Positions 34,464 to 43,590 of a DNA stretch of 64,000 bases are shown here, piece by piece. The stretch is from Planctomycetota bacterium (lineage in GTDB: Bacteria; Planctomycetota; UBA1135; GCA-002686595). The stretch is from positions 1-64,000 of the forward strand of contig JADJQU010000005.1 of assembly GCA_016712565.1 (NCBI GenBank), in the 5' to 3' direction. Under the pieces are notes generated by a model. The model searched no databases. It was not told the origin of the DNA and worked only from the letters and a program-made list of their open reading frames with translations. A program made the position numbers and the translations under genes. How positions within the stretch are numbered: the stretch's first letter is position 1; every line of letters begins with the position of its first letter.

Positions 34464-35801
34464 ATGAGCAGCAAGCATCGCTCCGCGCCGGCCGCAGTCA
34501 CCACGCGCCGCCAACTCTTGGCCCTCACTGCCGCGGTCGCCGGCGCGGGTCTGGCCTGCGGAACCACCGGCGAACTGGCCGCGAGCCTGCCGGCGCCGCA
34601 GAAGCGGCGCACGCGCAAGGCGCCGGGCGCCGAGGAGACGATCAAGATCGGAGTGATCGGCATCGGAGCGCCCAGCACGCCGGCCATGGGCTTCGGCCAC
34701 TGCCAGCGCTTCACCGCCCTGGCCAAGGAGGGCAAGGCCAAGGTGCAGATCACCGCCATTGCCGACGTGGCCGCGCCCTACCTGCAGCGCGGAGTGGAGC
34801 ACTGCTCCAAGGAGCAGGGCATCGAAGTGGCCGGCTACAAGGACTACCGCGAGCTGCTGGCCCGCGACGACCTGCACGGCGTCTTGATCGCCTCGCCCGA
34901 GCACTGGCACGCCAAGATGGCGAGCGACGCGATCCTGGCCGGCCTCGACGTGTACTGCGAAAAGCCGATGACCCTGCACGTGGAGGAGGCCCTCGCCCTG
35001 CGCAAGCTGGTGCAGGCCAATGATGCGATCTTCCAGGTGGGCACGCAGTTCCTGCAGCACCCCAAGTACCACAAGGCGCGCGAGCTGATTGCCGCGGGCG
35101 TCATCGGCAAGCCGACCTTCTCGCAGACGTCCTACTGCCGCAATTCCAAGGACGGCGAGTGGCTCTACGGCGTCGATCCGAAGCTCGTGCCCGGCGAGAA
35201 TCTCGACTGGGATGCCTGGTGCGGCCCCGAGGGCAAGCACGCCTGGGACCCCAACGTGTTCTTCCGCTGGCGGCGCTACCGCCAGTGGTCCACGGGGATC
35301 ATCGGCGACCTCCTGGTGCACGTGACCACGCCGCTGGTGTGGGCCCTGGACGTGGGCTGGCCCACGCGCGTGGTGGCCACCGGCGGGCACTTCCATGACA
35401 CGGCCATGGAGAACCACGATCAGGTCAACCTGAGCGTCGAGTTCGAGAAGGGCCACACGATGACCATCGCGGGCTCCACCTGCAACGAGACCGGCGTGGA
35501 GATCCTGGTGCGCGGCCACCGGGCGAATCTGTACCTGGCCAGCAACGACTGCGTGCTGCGCCCCGAGCGCATCTTCGCCGAGGAGATCGAGGAGCAGACC
35601 TTCAAGTCGCCCGAGATTCCGCCCGACCAGGACGCTCACCGGCTGCACTGGCTCGACTGTATGCGCACCCGCAAGCCCTCGATCGGCGACGTGGAGACGG
35701 CGGCCAAGGTCATGGTGATCGTGGACCTGGCGACCAAGAGCCTGTGGTCCAAGGGCGCGTACACCTTCGATCCCGACAAGCTCGCCGTGGTGCGCGCCTA
35801 G
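34464..35801 (+). CDS. Tat-exported Gfo/Idh/MocA-family oxidoreductase
   Basis: This is a 445-residue protein. The N-terminus has a twin-arginine leader (VTTRRQLLALTAAVAGAGLACG), so it should be exported folded with its cofactor. A Rossmann NAD(P)-binding domain begins at about residue 55 (IKIGVIGIGAPS) and includes ADVAAPYLQ and the family motif LDVYCEKPMTLHVEEAL. The C-terminal alpha/beta catalytic domain follows with the substrate-site histidine region GDLLVHVTTPLVWALDVGWP. Substrates in this family are mostly sugars or inositols; the one here is unknown. Exported members like this are common in Planctomycetota. The start at 34464 fits the leader. The stop TAG overlaps the left end of an intergenic repeat. 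Confidence 0.9.
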   Translation: MSSKHRSAPAAVTTRRQLLALTAAVAGAGLACGTTGELAASLPAPQKRRTRKAPGAEETIKIGVIGIGAPSTPAMGFGHCQRFTALAKEGKAKVQITAIADVAAPYLQRGVEHCSKEQGIEVAGYKDYRELLARDDLHGVLIASPEHWHAKMASDAILAGLDVYCEKPMTLHVEEALALRKLVQANDAIFQVGTQFLQHPKYHKARELIAAGVIGKPTFSQTSYCRNSKDGEWLYGVDPKLVPGENLDWDAWCGPEGKHAWDPNVFFRWRRYRQWSTGIIGDLLVHVTTPLVWALDVGWPTRVVATGGHFHDTAMENHDQVNLSVEFEKGHTMTIAGSTCNETGVEILVRGHRANLYLASNDCVLRPERIFAEEIEEQTFKSPEIPPDQDAHRLHWLDCMRTRKPSIGDVETAAKVMVIVDLATKSLWSKGAYTFDPDKLAVVRA

Positions 35802-36022
35802 TGTCGTGATCCAGAATTACGCCGCCCAACTCGGCCCGCCTGCGGCTCCCTGGCTGCGTTGCCGGGATCCCCTCGCGACCGACTTCGTCGATCGCGTGCG
35901 GCTTCGCCGCACCGGGGCTTACCCCTCCGAGTGTTGCAGCGAACACGCGTCGTCGCGGCGCCTGGCCAGGAATCCGCATTCAGCCCGCCTTGGCCACCGT
36001 CCTTCTGGATCAGGAGACTAGG
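35798..36022. repeat. CTAG-bounded palindromic intergenic element, full-length copy
   Basis: The element is about 225 bases with near-identical terminal inverted repeats: CTAGTGTCGTGATCCAGAA at the left (35798-35816) and the reverse complement of CTAGTCTCCTGATCCAGAA at the right (36003-36021). Its left CTAG contains the stop codon of the upstream oxidoreductase. Its right half matches the elements at 30002-30062 and 61092-61368. It encodes nothing and lies between two same-strand genes, ending four bases before the apbE start. It is MITE-like. Confidence 0.7.
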
Positions 36023-36026
36023 CATC

Positions 36027-36962
36027 GTGCTCCATCGCGCGGCCTGCTTCGCGATGGGGACGCGCTTCGAGCTGGTGCTCGAGGGCCGGGACGACGTCCA
36101 TGGGCGCGCCGCGGCCGAGGAGGCCCTGGAGCGCATCGTCGAGTGCGACGGCCGCCTCAGTCGTTTTCGCAGCGACTCGCTCGTCTCGCGGATCAACCGC
36201 GAGGCGGGCAGCGCCTGGGTCGCCCTCGACGCCGAGACGTTCGAGCTCCTGGAGCGCTGCGCGCGGGCCTGTGGCGCGACCGAGGGCGCCTTCGACCTGT
36301 GCCTGGGCACGGCCATGGACCGCCTGCGCGCCGGCCAGGGCCTGCTCGCGCCCGCCGGCGCCTTCGCGCTGGATCCCGCGCGGCGCGCCGTGCGGTTCAC
36401 CGCACCGGGGACGGCCCTGGACCTGGGGGCCGTGGCCAAGGGATTTGCCCTGGACCGCGCCGCGGAGCTGCTGCGGGCGGCGGGCGTCGAGCGCGCCCTG
36501 CTCCACGGCGGCACGAGCAGCGTGCTCGCGCTCGGTGCACCTCCCGACCGGCCCGAGGGCTGGCCCGTGGGTCTGGGGCCCGAGTTCGCGGAGCGCGTGG
36601 TGTCCCTGAGGGATCGCGCCCTTTCGATCTCCGCCGTCCGCGGCAGCCGCGGGCCCGGGGGGGACGCGGCGGCTCGGGGCCAGGTCCACGTGCTCGATCC
36701 TCGGGAGGGACGACGGCTCCGGGCCCAGGGCCGGGCCGCCGTGCTGGCCGCGAGCGCCGAGGAAGCCGAGATTGCGTCGACGGCGCTGCTCGTGCTCGTG
36801 GATCGCGGCGCGAGGCCCGCGGAGGCCCTCGACGCGGGCTTCCCTTCAGCCCGGCTGGAGTGCATCGTCGTTGCTGATCGGCCGGTCGCGGGACGGGGCA
36901 GCGGCCTCTCCGGCGGCGCCGCCCTGGAGATCGTCCACCACGTTCCGCCTGCTTCACGATGA
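36027..36962 (+). CDS. apbE: FAD:protein FMN transferase (ApbE family)
   Basis: This is a 311-residue protein that covalently attaches FMN to a threonine of partner flavoproteins. ApbE marks are CFAMGTRFELVL at the N-terminus, LSRFRSDSLVSRINREAG, LDLGAVAKGFALDRAAELL, LLHGGTSSVLALG, and a late metal-site threonine/aspartate region (EIASTALLVLVDRG). The GTG at 36027 is the preferred start, because it is the nearest start ahead of the family sequence and right after the repeat element. ATG at 36063 is too internal. No lipoprotein signal is seen, unlike many exported ApbE proteins. The stop overlaps the next gene by ATGA, implying coupling with the oxidoreductase and cytochrome downstream. Confidence 0.88.
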   Translation: MLHRAACFAMGTRFELVLEGRDDVHGRAAAEEALERIVECDGRLSRFRSDSLVSRINREAGSAWVALDAETFELLERCARACGATEGAFDLCLGTAMDRLRAGQGLLAPAGAFALDPARRAVRFTAPGTALDLGAVAKGFALDRAAELLRAAGVERALLHGGTSSVLALGAPPDRPEGWPVGLGPEFAERVVSLRDRALSISAVRGSRGPGGDAAARGQVHVLDPREGRRLRAQGRAAVLAASAEEAEIASTALLVLVDRGARPAEALDAGFPSARLECIVVADRPVAGRGSGLSGGAALEIVHHVPPASR

Positions 36963-38245
36963 CCACGAACGACCGCCGCGACTTTCTGCTTTCCACCGGG
37001 GCCGGCATGGCCGCCACCTGGCTCGCGCCCCACCTCGAGTTGCTGCATCCGCTCCTGGGCCGCAAAACCTCGGGGGGCGAAGGACGGGTCAAGCTGGCGC
37101 TGATCGGCGCGGGCCGCCAGGGTCGGGCCATCCTCGGTGAACTCGCCACCATTCCCGACTGCGAAGTCGTTGCGGTGTGCGACAACGACGAGTCGCGACT
37201 CTCCTCCGCCCTGCGGCGCGCCACCGGCGCCAAGGGCTATGCCGGGGCGGCGGACCTGCTGGCCAAGGAGGTTTCGGTGAGTGCCGTGATCATCGCCACG
37301 CCCACGCACCTGCACCGCGCGATCGTCGAGCAGTGTCTGGAGGCGAAGAAGCACGTGTACTGCGAAACGCCCCTGGCCCACACGCTGGAGGACCTCCAGG
37401 CCATCAGCGCGGCCGCGCGCGGCGCGGGCGTCGTGGCGGCGGCCGCGTTCCAGGGCCGCGCGAATCCGGTCTACGGGCTCGCGCGCTCGTTCTTCAAGGC
37501 AGGGACGCTCAGGGAGCTGGCGCACCTCTCGGCCCAAAATCACAAGAAGACTTCCTGGCGCACGGCGGGCTCGACGCCCGAGCGCGATCGCGAGCTCAAC
37601 TGGCACCTGGATCCCAAGGTCTCCCTGGGGCTCACCGGCGAACTGGGCGCGCACCAGTTCGACGTGTTCCACTGGTTCCTGGGCCGCCATCCGGTTTCCG
37701 TGCGCGCCCGCGGCGACCTGCGGCTCCACAAGGACGGTCGCGAGGTGCCCGACACGGTCCAGGCCCAGTTCACTTTCGACGACGGCCTCGTGCTCGACTG
37801 GTCCTGCACCCTGGCCAATTCCCTCGGCGGCCGGCACGAGGAGATCGCCGGGGCCATGGGCGCGATCAAGCTCGCCTGGACCCATGGTTGGATGTTCAAG
37901 GAGGCCGACGCTCCCACCCAGGGTTGGGAGGTCTATGCCAATCGTCAGCAGTTCCACGACGAGCCGGGCATCACCCTGATCGCGGATGCGACCAAGTTGG
38001 CGGCCCAGGGCAAGCTGCAGGAGGGCGTGGGACTGCCCTACACGTCGCTGTACTACTCGCTCGCCGACTTCGTGGCCGCAGTGGCCGGGTCCCACGGGGC
38101 CGGGTCCAACGGGGCCGGGTCCAAGGCCCCGGCCTGCTCCCTGGCCGACGGCGCCCGGAGCTCCGCGGTCAGCGTGCTGGCGAGCCGCGCCCTGGTGGAA
38201 CGAACGGAAGTGGCCATCGACCCCAAGCTGCTCGAGGGGCTGTGA
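36959..38245 (+). CDS. Tat-exported Gfo/Idh/MocA-family oxidoreductase (second copy)
   Basis: This is a 428-residue protein. A twin-arginine leader (NDRRDFLLSTGAGMAATWLAP) is followed by a Rossmann domain (VKLALIGAGRQGRAILGEL, CDNDESRLSSAL) with the motif KKHVYCETPLAHTLEDL. In that motif the usual lysine of EKP is replaced by threonine (ETP), so the canonical catalytic Lys may be missing. The C-terminal domain contains GELGAHQFDVFHWFLGRHP. Near the end a 15-base tandem repeat (38084-38126) encodes GSHGAGSNGAGSK. The gene starts inside apbE (ATGA) and its TGA overlaps the next GTG start, so three genes are translationally coupled. Confidence 0.88.
   Translation: MTTNDRRDFLLSTGAGMAATWLAPHLELLHPLLGRKTSGGEGRVKLALIGAGRQGRAILGELATIPDCEVVAVCDNDESRLSSALRRATGAKGYAGAADLLAKEVSVSAVIIATPTHLHRAIVEQCLEAKKHVYCETPLAHTLEDLQAISAAARGAGVVAAAAFQGRANPVYGLARSFFKAGTLRELAHLSAQNHKKTSWRTAGSTPERDRELNWHLDPKVSLGLTGELGAHQFDVFHWFLGRHPVSVRARGDLRLHKDGREVPDTVQAQFTFDDGLVLDWSCTLANSLGGRHEEIAGAMGAIKLAWTHGWMFKEADAPTQGWEVYANRQQFHDEPGITLIADATKLAAQGKLQEGVGLPYTSLYYSLADFVAAVAGSHGAGSNGAGSKAPACSLADGARSSAVSVLASRALVERTEVAIDPKLLEGL
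38084..38126 (+). repeat. 15-bp tandem repeat, about three copies, inside the second oxidoreductase gene
   Basis: Units of GCCGGGTCCMACGGG occur at 38084-38098, 38099-38113 and partially at 38114-38126. They keep the reading frame and encode a Gly/Ser/Ala-rich linker (GSHGAGSNGAGSK) just before the last domain segment. This is a slippage-prone, length-variable site. Confidence 0.75.
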
Positions 38246-39024
38246 GCGTCGCCGCCGCGCTCGTTTCCGGCAGCCTGCGCGCGCTCCCGTGGGGGGCACG
38301 GGTGGGGATTTCTGCGCTGCTCCTGGTGCTGGCGGGCGGGCTCGCCGCCTCGGGAGCTCACCTGCAAAACCAGCATCAGAATCGCGACGAACGCCCCGGC
38401 GTGTCGCTCTTGGACATCGAGGGCGCCTACCACGGCGTGGAGGCCACGGCGCCGCTGGTGGTCCAACTGCGCGCCGGCCACCCCGAGGAGCTCCCCGCCC
38501 CGGAACGGGAACTGCTGCTCTCCTGGCTCTCCAGCAAACGCATCAGCGAGGACTACGACAGCCTGGAGCTCGGTGCCGACGCACCCGCGGAGGTGCTCGC
38601 GCGCCGCTGCGTCGAATGCCATTCGCGGACGGGGCTCGAGGGAGCGCACGGGGATGCGCGCATCGCCCTGGGGACCTGGCCCGAGGTCTCCAAGGTGGCC
38701 TTTTCGCGGCGCGTGGAGCCCCTGCCCACGGCCGTGCTCGCCGCCTCGACCCATGCCCATGCCTTGGGGTTGGGGAGCCTGAGCCTGGTGCTGGCCCTGT
38801 TCCTCTTCCTGACCCGCTTCCCCGCCCGGCTTTCGGCGGCGCTGTGCGGCCTGGCCGGCGTCGCGCTGCTCGTGGACCTGGGCTCCTGGTGGCTGGCGCG
38901 CTCCAGCGCCGGGCTCGCGCCCCTGCTGGTGGCCGCGGGTGCCTGCTACGCGACCGCGAGCGCGCTCTCGATCGTGCTCGTGTTCCTGGACCTGTGGCTG
39001 CCGCGCCGCGGCGGGCCCCGTTGA
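38242..39024 (+). CDS. Membrane protein with single c-type heme motif
   Basis: This is a 260-residue protein starting with GTG at 38242, which overlaps the preceding TGA. One N-terminal membrane helix (VGISALLLVLAGGLAASGAHL) is followed by an extracytoplasmic part with one heme-binding motif, CVECH at residues 123-127, preceded by a short helical, cytochrome-like region. About four further helices complete the protein (LGSLSLVLALFLFLTRF, LCGLAGVALLVDLG, LLVAAGACYATASALSIVLVFLDLWL). It probably carries electrons in the envelope. The coupling to apbE and an exported oxidoreductase suggests a shared redox role. Confidence 0.78.
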   Translation: MSVAAALVSGSLRALPWGARVGISALLLVLAGGLAASGAHLQNQHQNRDERPGVSLLDIEGAYHGVEATAPLVVQLRAGHPEELPAPERELLLSWLSSKRISEDYDSLELGADAPAEVLARRCVECHSRTGLEGAHGDARIALGTWPEVSKVAFSRRVEPLPTAVLAASTHAHALGLGSLSLVLALFLFLTRFPARLSAALCGLAGVALLVDLGSWWLARSSAGLAPLLVAAGACYATASALSIVLVFLDLWLPRRGGPR

Positions 39025-39031
39025 GCCTCCC

Positions 39032-39880
39032 GTGGCCCGGGGCAGCATTCCCGCCGGTTCGCCGCTCGCTCGCCGCTGCTTCGGGCCTTCGTCCGCCGGG
39101 CTGGCCCTCGCCTGCCTGTGGATCGCGGGCTGCGGCGCCACGCGCCACGGCGAGCCCTGGGGCGCGCGCGCCTCGATCACGCCGGGCTTCGGTCGCACGC
39201 TGGACGCCGCCCGCGATGCGCTGCTCGATCCGTGGGTTTGGGTTCCCCTGGCGGGCGCCACGGTCATCTGGGCTGCCGACGTGGACTCTGAAATTTCCCA
39301 CTGGGCCCGCAGCGAGACCCCGGTGTTCGGCTCGACCCGCGGCGCCGAGGACGGTAGCCACGATTGGCGCGCCTGGAGTCAGGACCTGTGGATCGCCTCG
39401 GCCTGCCTGACGCCCAGCGGCGATGGGGCCTGGCCCTGGTTGTGGAACAAGTCCAAGGGTCTTGGCGTGCAATTCGCGGCCAAGGCGGCTTCCGGCGAGC
39501 TGACGTCCCTGGGCAAGGACGCCTTCGGTCGCGAGCGTCCGGACCACTCGGACCGGCGCAGCATGCCCTCCGGGCACACGACGTCGGCCTTCGCCAGCGT
39601 CACCCTGGCTCGCCGAAACGTCGACGCCCTGCGCCTGGCGCCCGCGGCGCGAGTTTCGCTGGAGGCGGGTCTGGGCGGCGTCGGAGCCCTGGCGGCCTGG
39701 TCCCGGGTGGAGGCCGGGGCCCACTACCCCACGGACGTTCTCGTGGGGGCGGCCCTGGGCACCTTCGTGGCGCGCTTCGTGGACGACCTGTTCCTGGACG
39801 CAACCGGCGGACCGAGCGTCAGCGCGCTCCTGGATTCCGAGCAGGGGCGCTGGTCGGTGGGGCTCGCCTGGAGCCTGTGA
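39032..39880 (+). CDS. PAP2-superfamily phosphatase, probable lipoprotein
   Basis: This is a 282-residue protein. The N-terminus has a lipoprotein-type signal (SAGLALACLWIAGC) with the lipobox cysteine near residue 35 when started at GTG 39032. The PAP2 signature is complete: motif 1 KDAFGRERP, motif 2 PSGHTTSAF with the conserved PSGH, and motif 3 SRVEAGAHYPTDV with the catalytic histidine. These enzymes dephosphorylate lipid phosphates such as undecaprenyl diphosphate or phosphatidic acid. The enzyme should act on the outer side of a membrane. It lies 7 bases after the cytochrome-type gene and may be in the same operon. A convergent TPR gene follows. Confidence 0.87.
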   Translation: MARGSIPAGSPLARRCFGPSSAGLALACLWIAGCGATRHGEPWGARASITPGFGRTLDAARDALLDPWVWVPLAGATVIWAADVDSEISHWARSETPVFGSTRGAEDGSHDWRAWSQDLWIASACLTPSGDGAWPWLWNKSKGLGVQFAAKAASGELTSLGKDAFGRERPDHSDRRSMPSGHTTSAFASVTLARRNVDALRLAPAARVSLEAGLGGVGALAAWSRVEAGAHYPTDVLVGAALGTFVARFVDDLFLDATGGPSVSALLDSEQGRWSVGLAWSL

Positions 39881-39908
39881 GCGCGCGAGCCGGCGCCCTG
39901 ACGCAGGC

Positions 39909-41753
39909 TCACTTGCGCGGCGTGGCTCGGTAGGCCGTGCCCGCCTGGAACGCCTTCCGACAGGCCAGGGCATTGTCGATGATGCCGACCACCTCGGGCG
40001 CGGTGACTCGGTCCGCGGACTTCGGCCGCAGGAGTTCCAGGGCGGAGGCCACCGTGGCCTCTGCGCCGGCGAGATCGCCGGACTCCGCCTGGGCCGCCGC
40101 CAGGATCACCAGGAGTTCGGGATTCTCGTTCTTCGCGGCCAGGGACAGCTCCTGGGCGAGCGCCAGGGCCTCGCTGCCGGAGCGGGCCCGGTCGTCGGTC
40201 GCCGTGGCCAAGAGCCAGGCCAACTGCGCGCGCAGGGCGCCGTCCTTGGGCGACAGGGCGATTCCCGCGCGCAGGGCCGCGGTGGCCTCCTGGTAGCGGC
40301 CGAGCCGCAGCAGGGCCTCGACCCAGTTGGAGCGCGCCTCCGGCCGGTTCGGTTCCTGGAGGACGACCTTGGCGAAGGACTGCTCGGCCTCCTCCATGTG
40401 GCCGGCCTCGGCGCACAGAACGGCGAATTCGAAGCGCACGCGCGAGTCTTCGGGCGCCAGCTCCAGCGCCCGTCGAAAGGCCGCCAGGGCCTCCTCGGCC
40501 CGCCCGTTGACGCGCAGGGCCTGGGCGAAGTTGATCCGGATCCCGAGATCGTCGGGGCGCTCGGCCATGGCGGCTCCAAGCAGTTTCAGGCCTTCTTCGC
40601 GCTCCAGGGCCACCTGGGAGCCGCACAGGAAGGAGCCCAGGTTCGTGCGGGCCTCGACGCTCGCGGCGTCCAATGCAGTGGCCTGGCGCAACTTGGCCAC
40701 GGCTTCGGAGCGCTTGCCCTGCCGCGCCAGGGCCACGCCCCACTGGGAAAGGGCCCGCGCCTCCGCGGGATCGAGCGTGCAGGCGATCTGGTAGCGTTCG
40801 GCGGCCTCCGCGTGGCGGCCCAGCTGCATGTACTTGTCGCCGAGCAGGCCCAGGGCCGCGACGGACCTGGGGGACTTGCGCAGGTAGTCCTCCAACTCCT
40901 GGAGGGCGGCCGGCCCCTCGCCGCGACCCAGCAGGCGATCGGCGCGCTGGCGGACGAGCGCCAGGGTCGCGCCCTCGTCCCAGAGCAGTTTCTCCCGCAG
41001 TTCGTCCGCGAAGGGCTCGCGAGTCGGCGGGGGATCGTCGGGACGGGCGAATTCGAGGGCCTTGGCCTCGTCGCCCAGGGCGCGCCAGGCCGCGGCCGCG
41101 AGCCAGCGCCATTCTCCGGTGCGCGGCTTCCCCTTCCCGGCGCGCTCGAGGAATCCCAGGGCCCCGTGACCATCTCCCTTCGCCAGCGCCGCCTGGGCCG
41201 CGCCCACCAGGATCGCCACGTCGTCCGGTCTCAGGGCGAGGGCGCGCTCGAATTCCCGCGCGGCGCCGGCGTGATCTCCCTGGGCCAAGAGACCGTGGCC
41301 CAGGTAGAAGTGCGGGCCCGCCCACTCCGGGGCCAGCTGGGCGGCGCGCTGAAAATTCACCGTGGAGACCGCCTGGTCTCCAATGCGCAAGGCGATGCCG
41401 AGCCAGTAGGGCCAGCGCGCTTCCTCGGGCGAGAGCCGCGCCGCGCGCTGGTAGCACTCGATCGCCTGGGGGAAGAACTCGTGGACTTCGTAGCACTCGC
41501 CCAGCTTGCCCCAAGCGGTTCCGTCGTAGGGATTCTCGCGCACGGCGGCCAGGCGCTGGTCGAGACGCTCCTGCAGCGGCGCCTCCAACTCCTGGCGATC
41601 CGGCAGGGGGGGCGTCGCGCGGCCGAAACGCAGGGCGTTCCAGGGGCTGGCGAACCAGAGCACGGCGCCGAGGCCCGCCAGGGTCAGCAGCGCGGCGATC
41701 AGGAGGGTCGCGCGGCCTCGCACGGCGAGAGGGGCAGGGAGCGGGTGGAGCAT
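39909..41753 (-). CDS. Membrane-anchored TPR protein
   Basis: This is a 614-residue protein. One N-terminal helix (ATLLIAALLTLAGLGAVLWFA) is followed by tandem TPR units. They start near residue 68 (AAVRENPYDGTAWGKLGECYEVHEFFPQAIECYQRAARLSP) and continue to the end, with about twelve recognisable A/B helix pairs including ALGLLGDKYMQLGRHAEAAERYQIACTLDP. TPR proteins act as protein-binding scaffolds. It is downstream of a CRTAC1 gene on the same strand with a 42-base gap. Pairing of TPR and CRTAC1 proteins is recurrent in such genomes, so they may work together at the cell surface. Confidence 0.85.
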   Translation of the reverse strand: MLHPLPAPLAVRGRATLLIAALLTLAGLGAVLWFASPWNALRFGRATPPLPDRQELEAPLQERLDQRLAAVRENPYDGTAWGKLGECYEVHEFFPQAIECYQRAARLSPEEARWPYWLGIALRIGDQAVSTVNFQRAAQLAPEWAGPHFYLGHGLLAQGDHAGAAREFERALALRPDDVAILVGAAQAALAKGDGHGALGFLERAGKGKPRTGEWRWLAAAAWRALGDEAKALEFARPDDPPPTREPFADELREKLLWDEGATLALVRQRADRLLGRGEGPAALQELEDYLRKSPRSVAALGLLGDKYMQLGRHAEAAERYQIACTLDPAEARALSQWGVALARQGKRSEAVAKLRQATALDAASVEARTNLGSFLCGSQVALEREEGLKLLGAAMAERPDDLGIRINFAQALRVNGRAEEALAAFRRALELAPEDSRVRFEFAVLCAEAGHMEEAEQSFAKVVLQEPNRPEARSNWVEALLRLGRYQEATAALRAGIALSPKDGALRAQLAWLLATATDDRARSGSEALALAQELSLAAKNENPELLVILAAAQAESGDLAGAEATVASALELLRPKSADRVTAPEVVGIIDNALACRKAFQAGTAYRATPRK

Positions 41754-41795
41754 GCGGGGCGTGGGTGGGGGACGGGCGTGTGCTGGACCGGAGGG

Positions 41796-43529
41796 TCAGC
41801 GTTTTCCAGTGCCGCGCACCAGCACCCGTTCCTGGTCCGCGGGCGAGGCATCGAAGCTCTCCCGGATGCCTCCCGGCCAGTGTACGACGATCCCGTCCAC
41901 GGCGGAGTGCTCCCCCAGCCCGAAATGGGCCGCGGGGGGACCCGCGGAGAGGTACCCCTGGCACGTGCCCAGGATCCGCACCCACGTGCGTCCGCCCGCC
42001 CGCACCTCGATCACGGCGCCCAGGGCGTCGCTCTTGCCGTCGGCTCCGCGGGCGCGGACGGAGAGGAAATGCCCGCGATCCTCCAGGCGGTTTCGATAGA
42101 GCCGGCTCGAGCCGTCGCCGTTGGCCACGACCAGGTCGAGCCCGCCGTCGCGATCGAGATCGGCCACGACAAGGGCGCGGCCCACGGCGATCGCCCGTGA
42201 AAAATCACCGCCCTCCTCCGCGCCGGCCAGCCGGAAGCGCCCGGAGCCGTCGTTGAGGAACAACTGGCACTCCTCCGCGTACGGAACCCAGTGGAGGGGC
42301 AGGTCCACCGCGGCCCGCGGACCCCGGCGCAGGATGCGACCATTGAGCACCAGGAGGTCCTGGTCGCCGTCGTTCTCCACGTCCCCGAACTGGGTGCCGA
42401 AGCCCGTCAGGTCCAGGCTCGCGGTCGACAGTCCCGCGCGGTCGGCCACGTCGGCGTAGGTGCCTCCGGGGCCGCGCTGGTGGAGCACGTTGGCCTCGGC
42501 CACGAGGTGCGTCACGAAGAGCTCGAAGTCGCCTTCGCCGCCCACGTCGCCCACGGCCACGCCCATGTTGGCCTGGGCGCGGCCCACGCGATTCACGGCG
42601 AGCCCCAGGGCGAAGGCCCGGTTCTCGAAGCGGCCGGGGGCGGTCTGCACCCAGGCGAAGTTGGGCTCTGAATCGTTGGCCACGAAGATGTCGAGCCGTG
42701 CGTCTCCGTCGAGATCCAGGAAGGCGAGTCCCAAACCCCGACCCACGCGCGTGGCGAGGCCCGCTTCGTGGCTGACGTCGCGGAAGCGCCCGTCCCCCTC
42801 GTTGTGCCACAGCCGATCCGCGAGTCCGCTGAACTGCAGCGGCGACGGATAGTCCTGGGCGCCGCCCGCACCCTTGCCGCGAACCGACGGATCCAGCTCC
42901 AGGTAGCGCGTCACGAACAGGTCCGGCCTGCCGTCCGCGTCGTAGTCGCAGAAGCCGGCGGTGGCGGCCCAGCCCTCCTCGCGGATTCCGGAGGCCTCGG
43001 TCGCGTCCTCGAAGGTGCCGCGGCCCTGGTTCTTGAAGAGCCGTGAGCTGCCGTAGTTGGTCACGAACAGGTCGAGGTCGCCGTCGCCCTCCACGTCGGC
43101 CACGGCCGCCCCCATGCCGTAGCGCGGATCGTCGGCGCCGAAGCCTTTGGCCGCCGGGTGAAAGCTGCCGTCCGCCTGCTGGAACAGCAGCCGGTCCCGT
43201 CCCGCCTCGCTCTCCAGCGCGCCGTTCTGGTCGCGCACCGCTTCCACGAAGAACAGGTCCTCCCGCCCGTCGCCGTCCGCGTCGAACACCGCGCAGCCCG
43301 GCCCCATGCTGTCGGGCATGAAGTAGTCGTCGCCCCCCCGGGCCGTGAGGTGCAGCACGCCCCGTGACCGGCTTTCGTCCGCGAAGGCGCCCTGGGAAAT
43401 GGCGCGCGCGCCGCCGGACGCCCCGCCGGACGACGTGGCCGCGCGCTCGCTCTCCGGGGAGCAGCCCGCACCCAGCAGCATGGCGAGGGACCACGCGCGC
43501 GGTCCGATCGAGGTCCGTGGGAACGGCAT
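41796..43529 (-). CDS. CRTAC1-family lipoprotein (FG-GAP/VCBS repeats plus ASPIC/UnbV domain)
   Basis: This is a 577-residue protein. A lipoprotein-type signal (AWSLAMLLGAGC) places the cysteine near residue 23. FG-GAP/VCBS calcium-binding repeats follow, each with an acidic loop such as DADGDGREDLFFVE, DVEGDGDLDLFVTN, DYDADGRPDLFVTR and DLDGDARLDIFVAN, predicting a beta-propeller. The C-terminal ASPIC/UnbV domain carries GAVIEVRAGGRTWVR and HFGLGEHSAVDGIVVHWPGG. The protein should be secreted or cell-surface. Function in bacteria is unknown. The start at 43529 matches the signal peptide; the frame's upstream extension is antisense to the second CRTAC1 gene. It is divergent from the NosL-like gene, 61 bases apart. 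Confidence 0.9.
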   Translation of the reverse strand: MPFPRTSIGPRAWSLAMLLGAGCSPESERAATSSGGASGGARAISQGAFADESRSRGVLHLTARGGDDYFMPDSMGPGCAVFDADGDGREDLFFVEAVRDQNGALESEAGRDRLLFQQADGSFHPAAKGFGADDPRYGMGAAVADVEGDGDLDLFVTNYGSSRLFKNQGRGTFEDATEASGIREEGWAATAGFCDYDADGRPDLFVTRYLELDPSVRGKGAGGAQDYPSPLQFSGLADRLWHNEGDGRFRDVSHEAGLATRVGRGLGLAFLDLDGDARLDIFVANDSEPNFAWVQTAPGRFENRAFALGLAVNRVGRAQANMGVAVGDVGGEGDFELFVTHLVAEANVLHQRGPGGTYADVADRAGLSTASLDLTGFGTQFGDVENDGDQDLLVLNGRILRRGPRAAVDLPLHWVPYAEECQLFLNDGSGRFRLAGAEEGGDFSRAIAVGRALVVADLDRDGGLDLVVANGDGSSRLYRNRLEDRGHFLSVRARGADGKSDALGAVIEVRAGGRTWVRILGTCQGYLSAGPPAAHFGLGEHSAVDGIVVHWPGGIRESFDASPADQERVLVRGTGKR

Positions 43530-43590
43530 GGTGTTGGGACCGATCCTGCCGCCGGGCTCTCTGGGCCACAAGGGGATAGACTCAGGCCCG

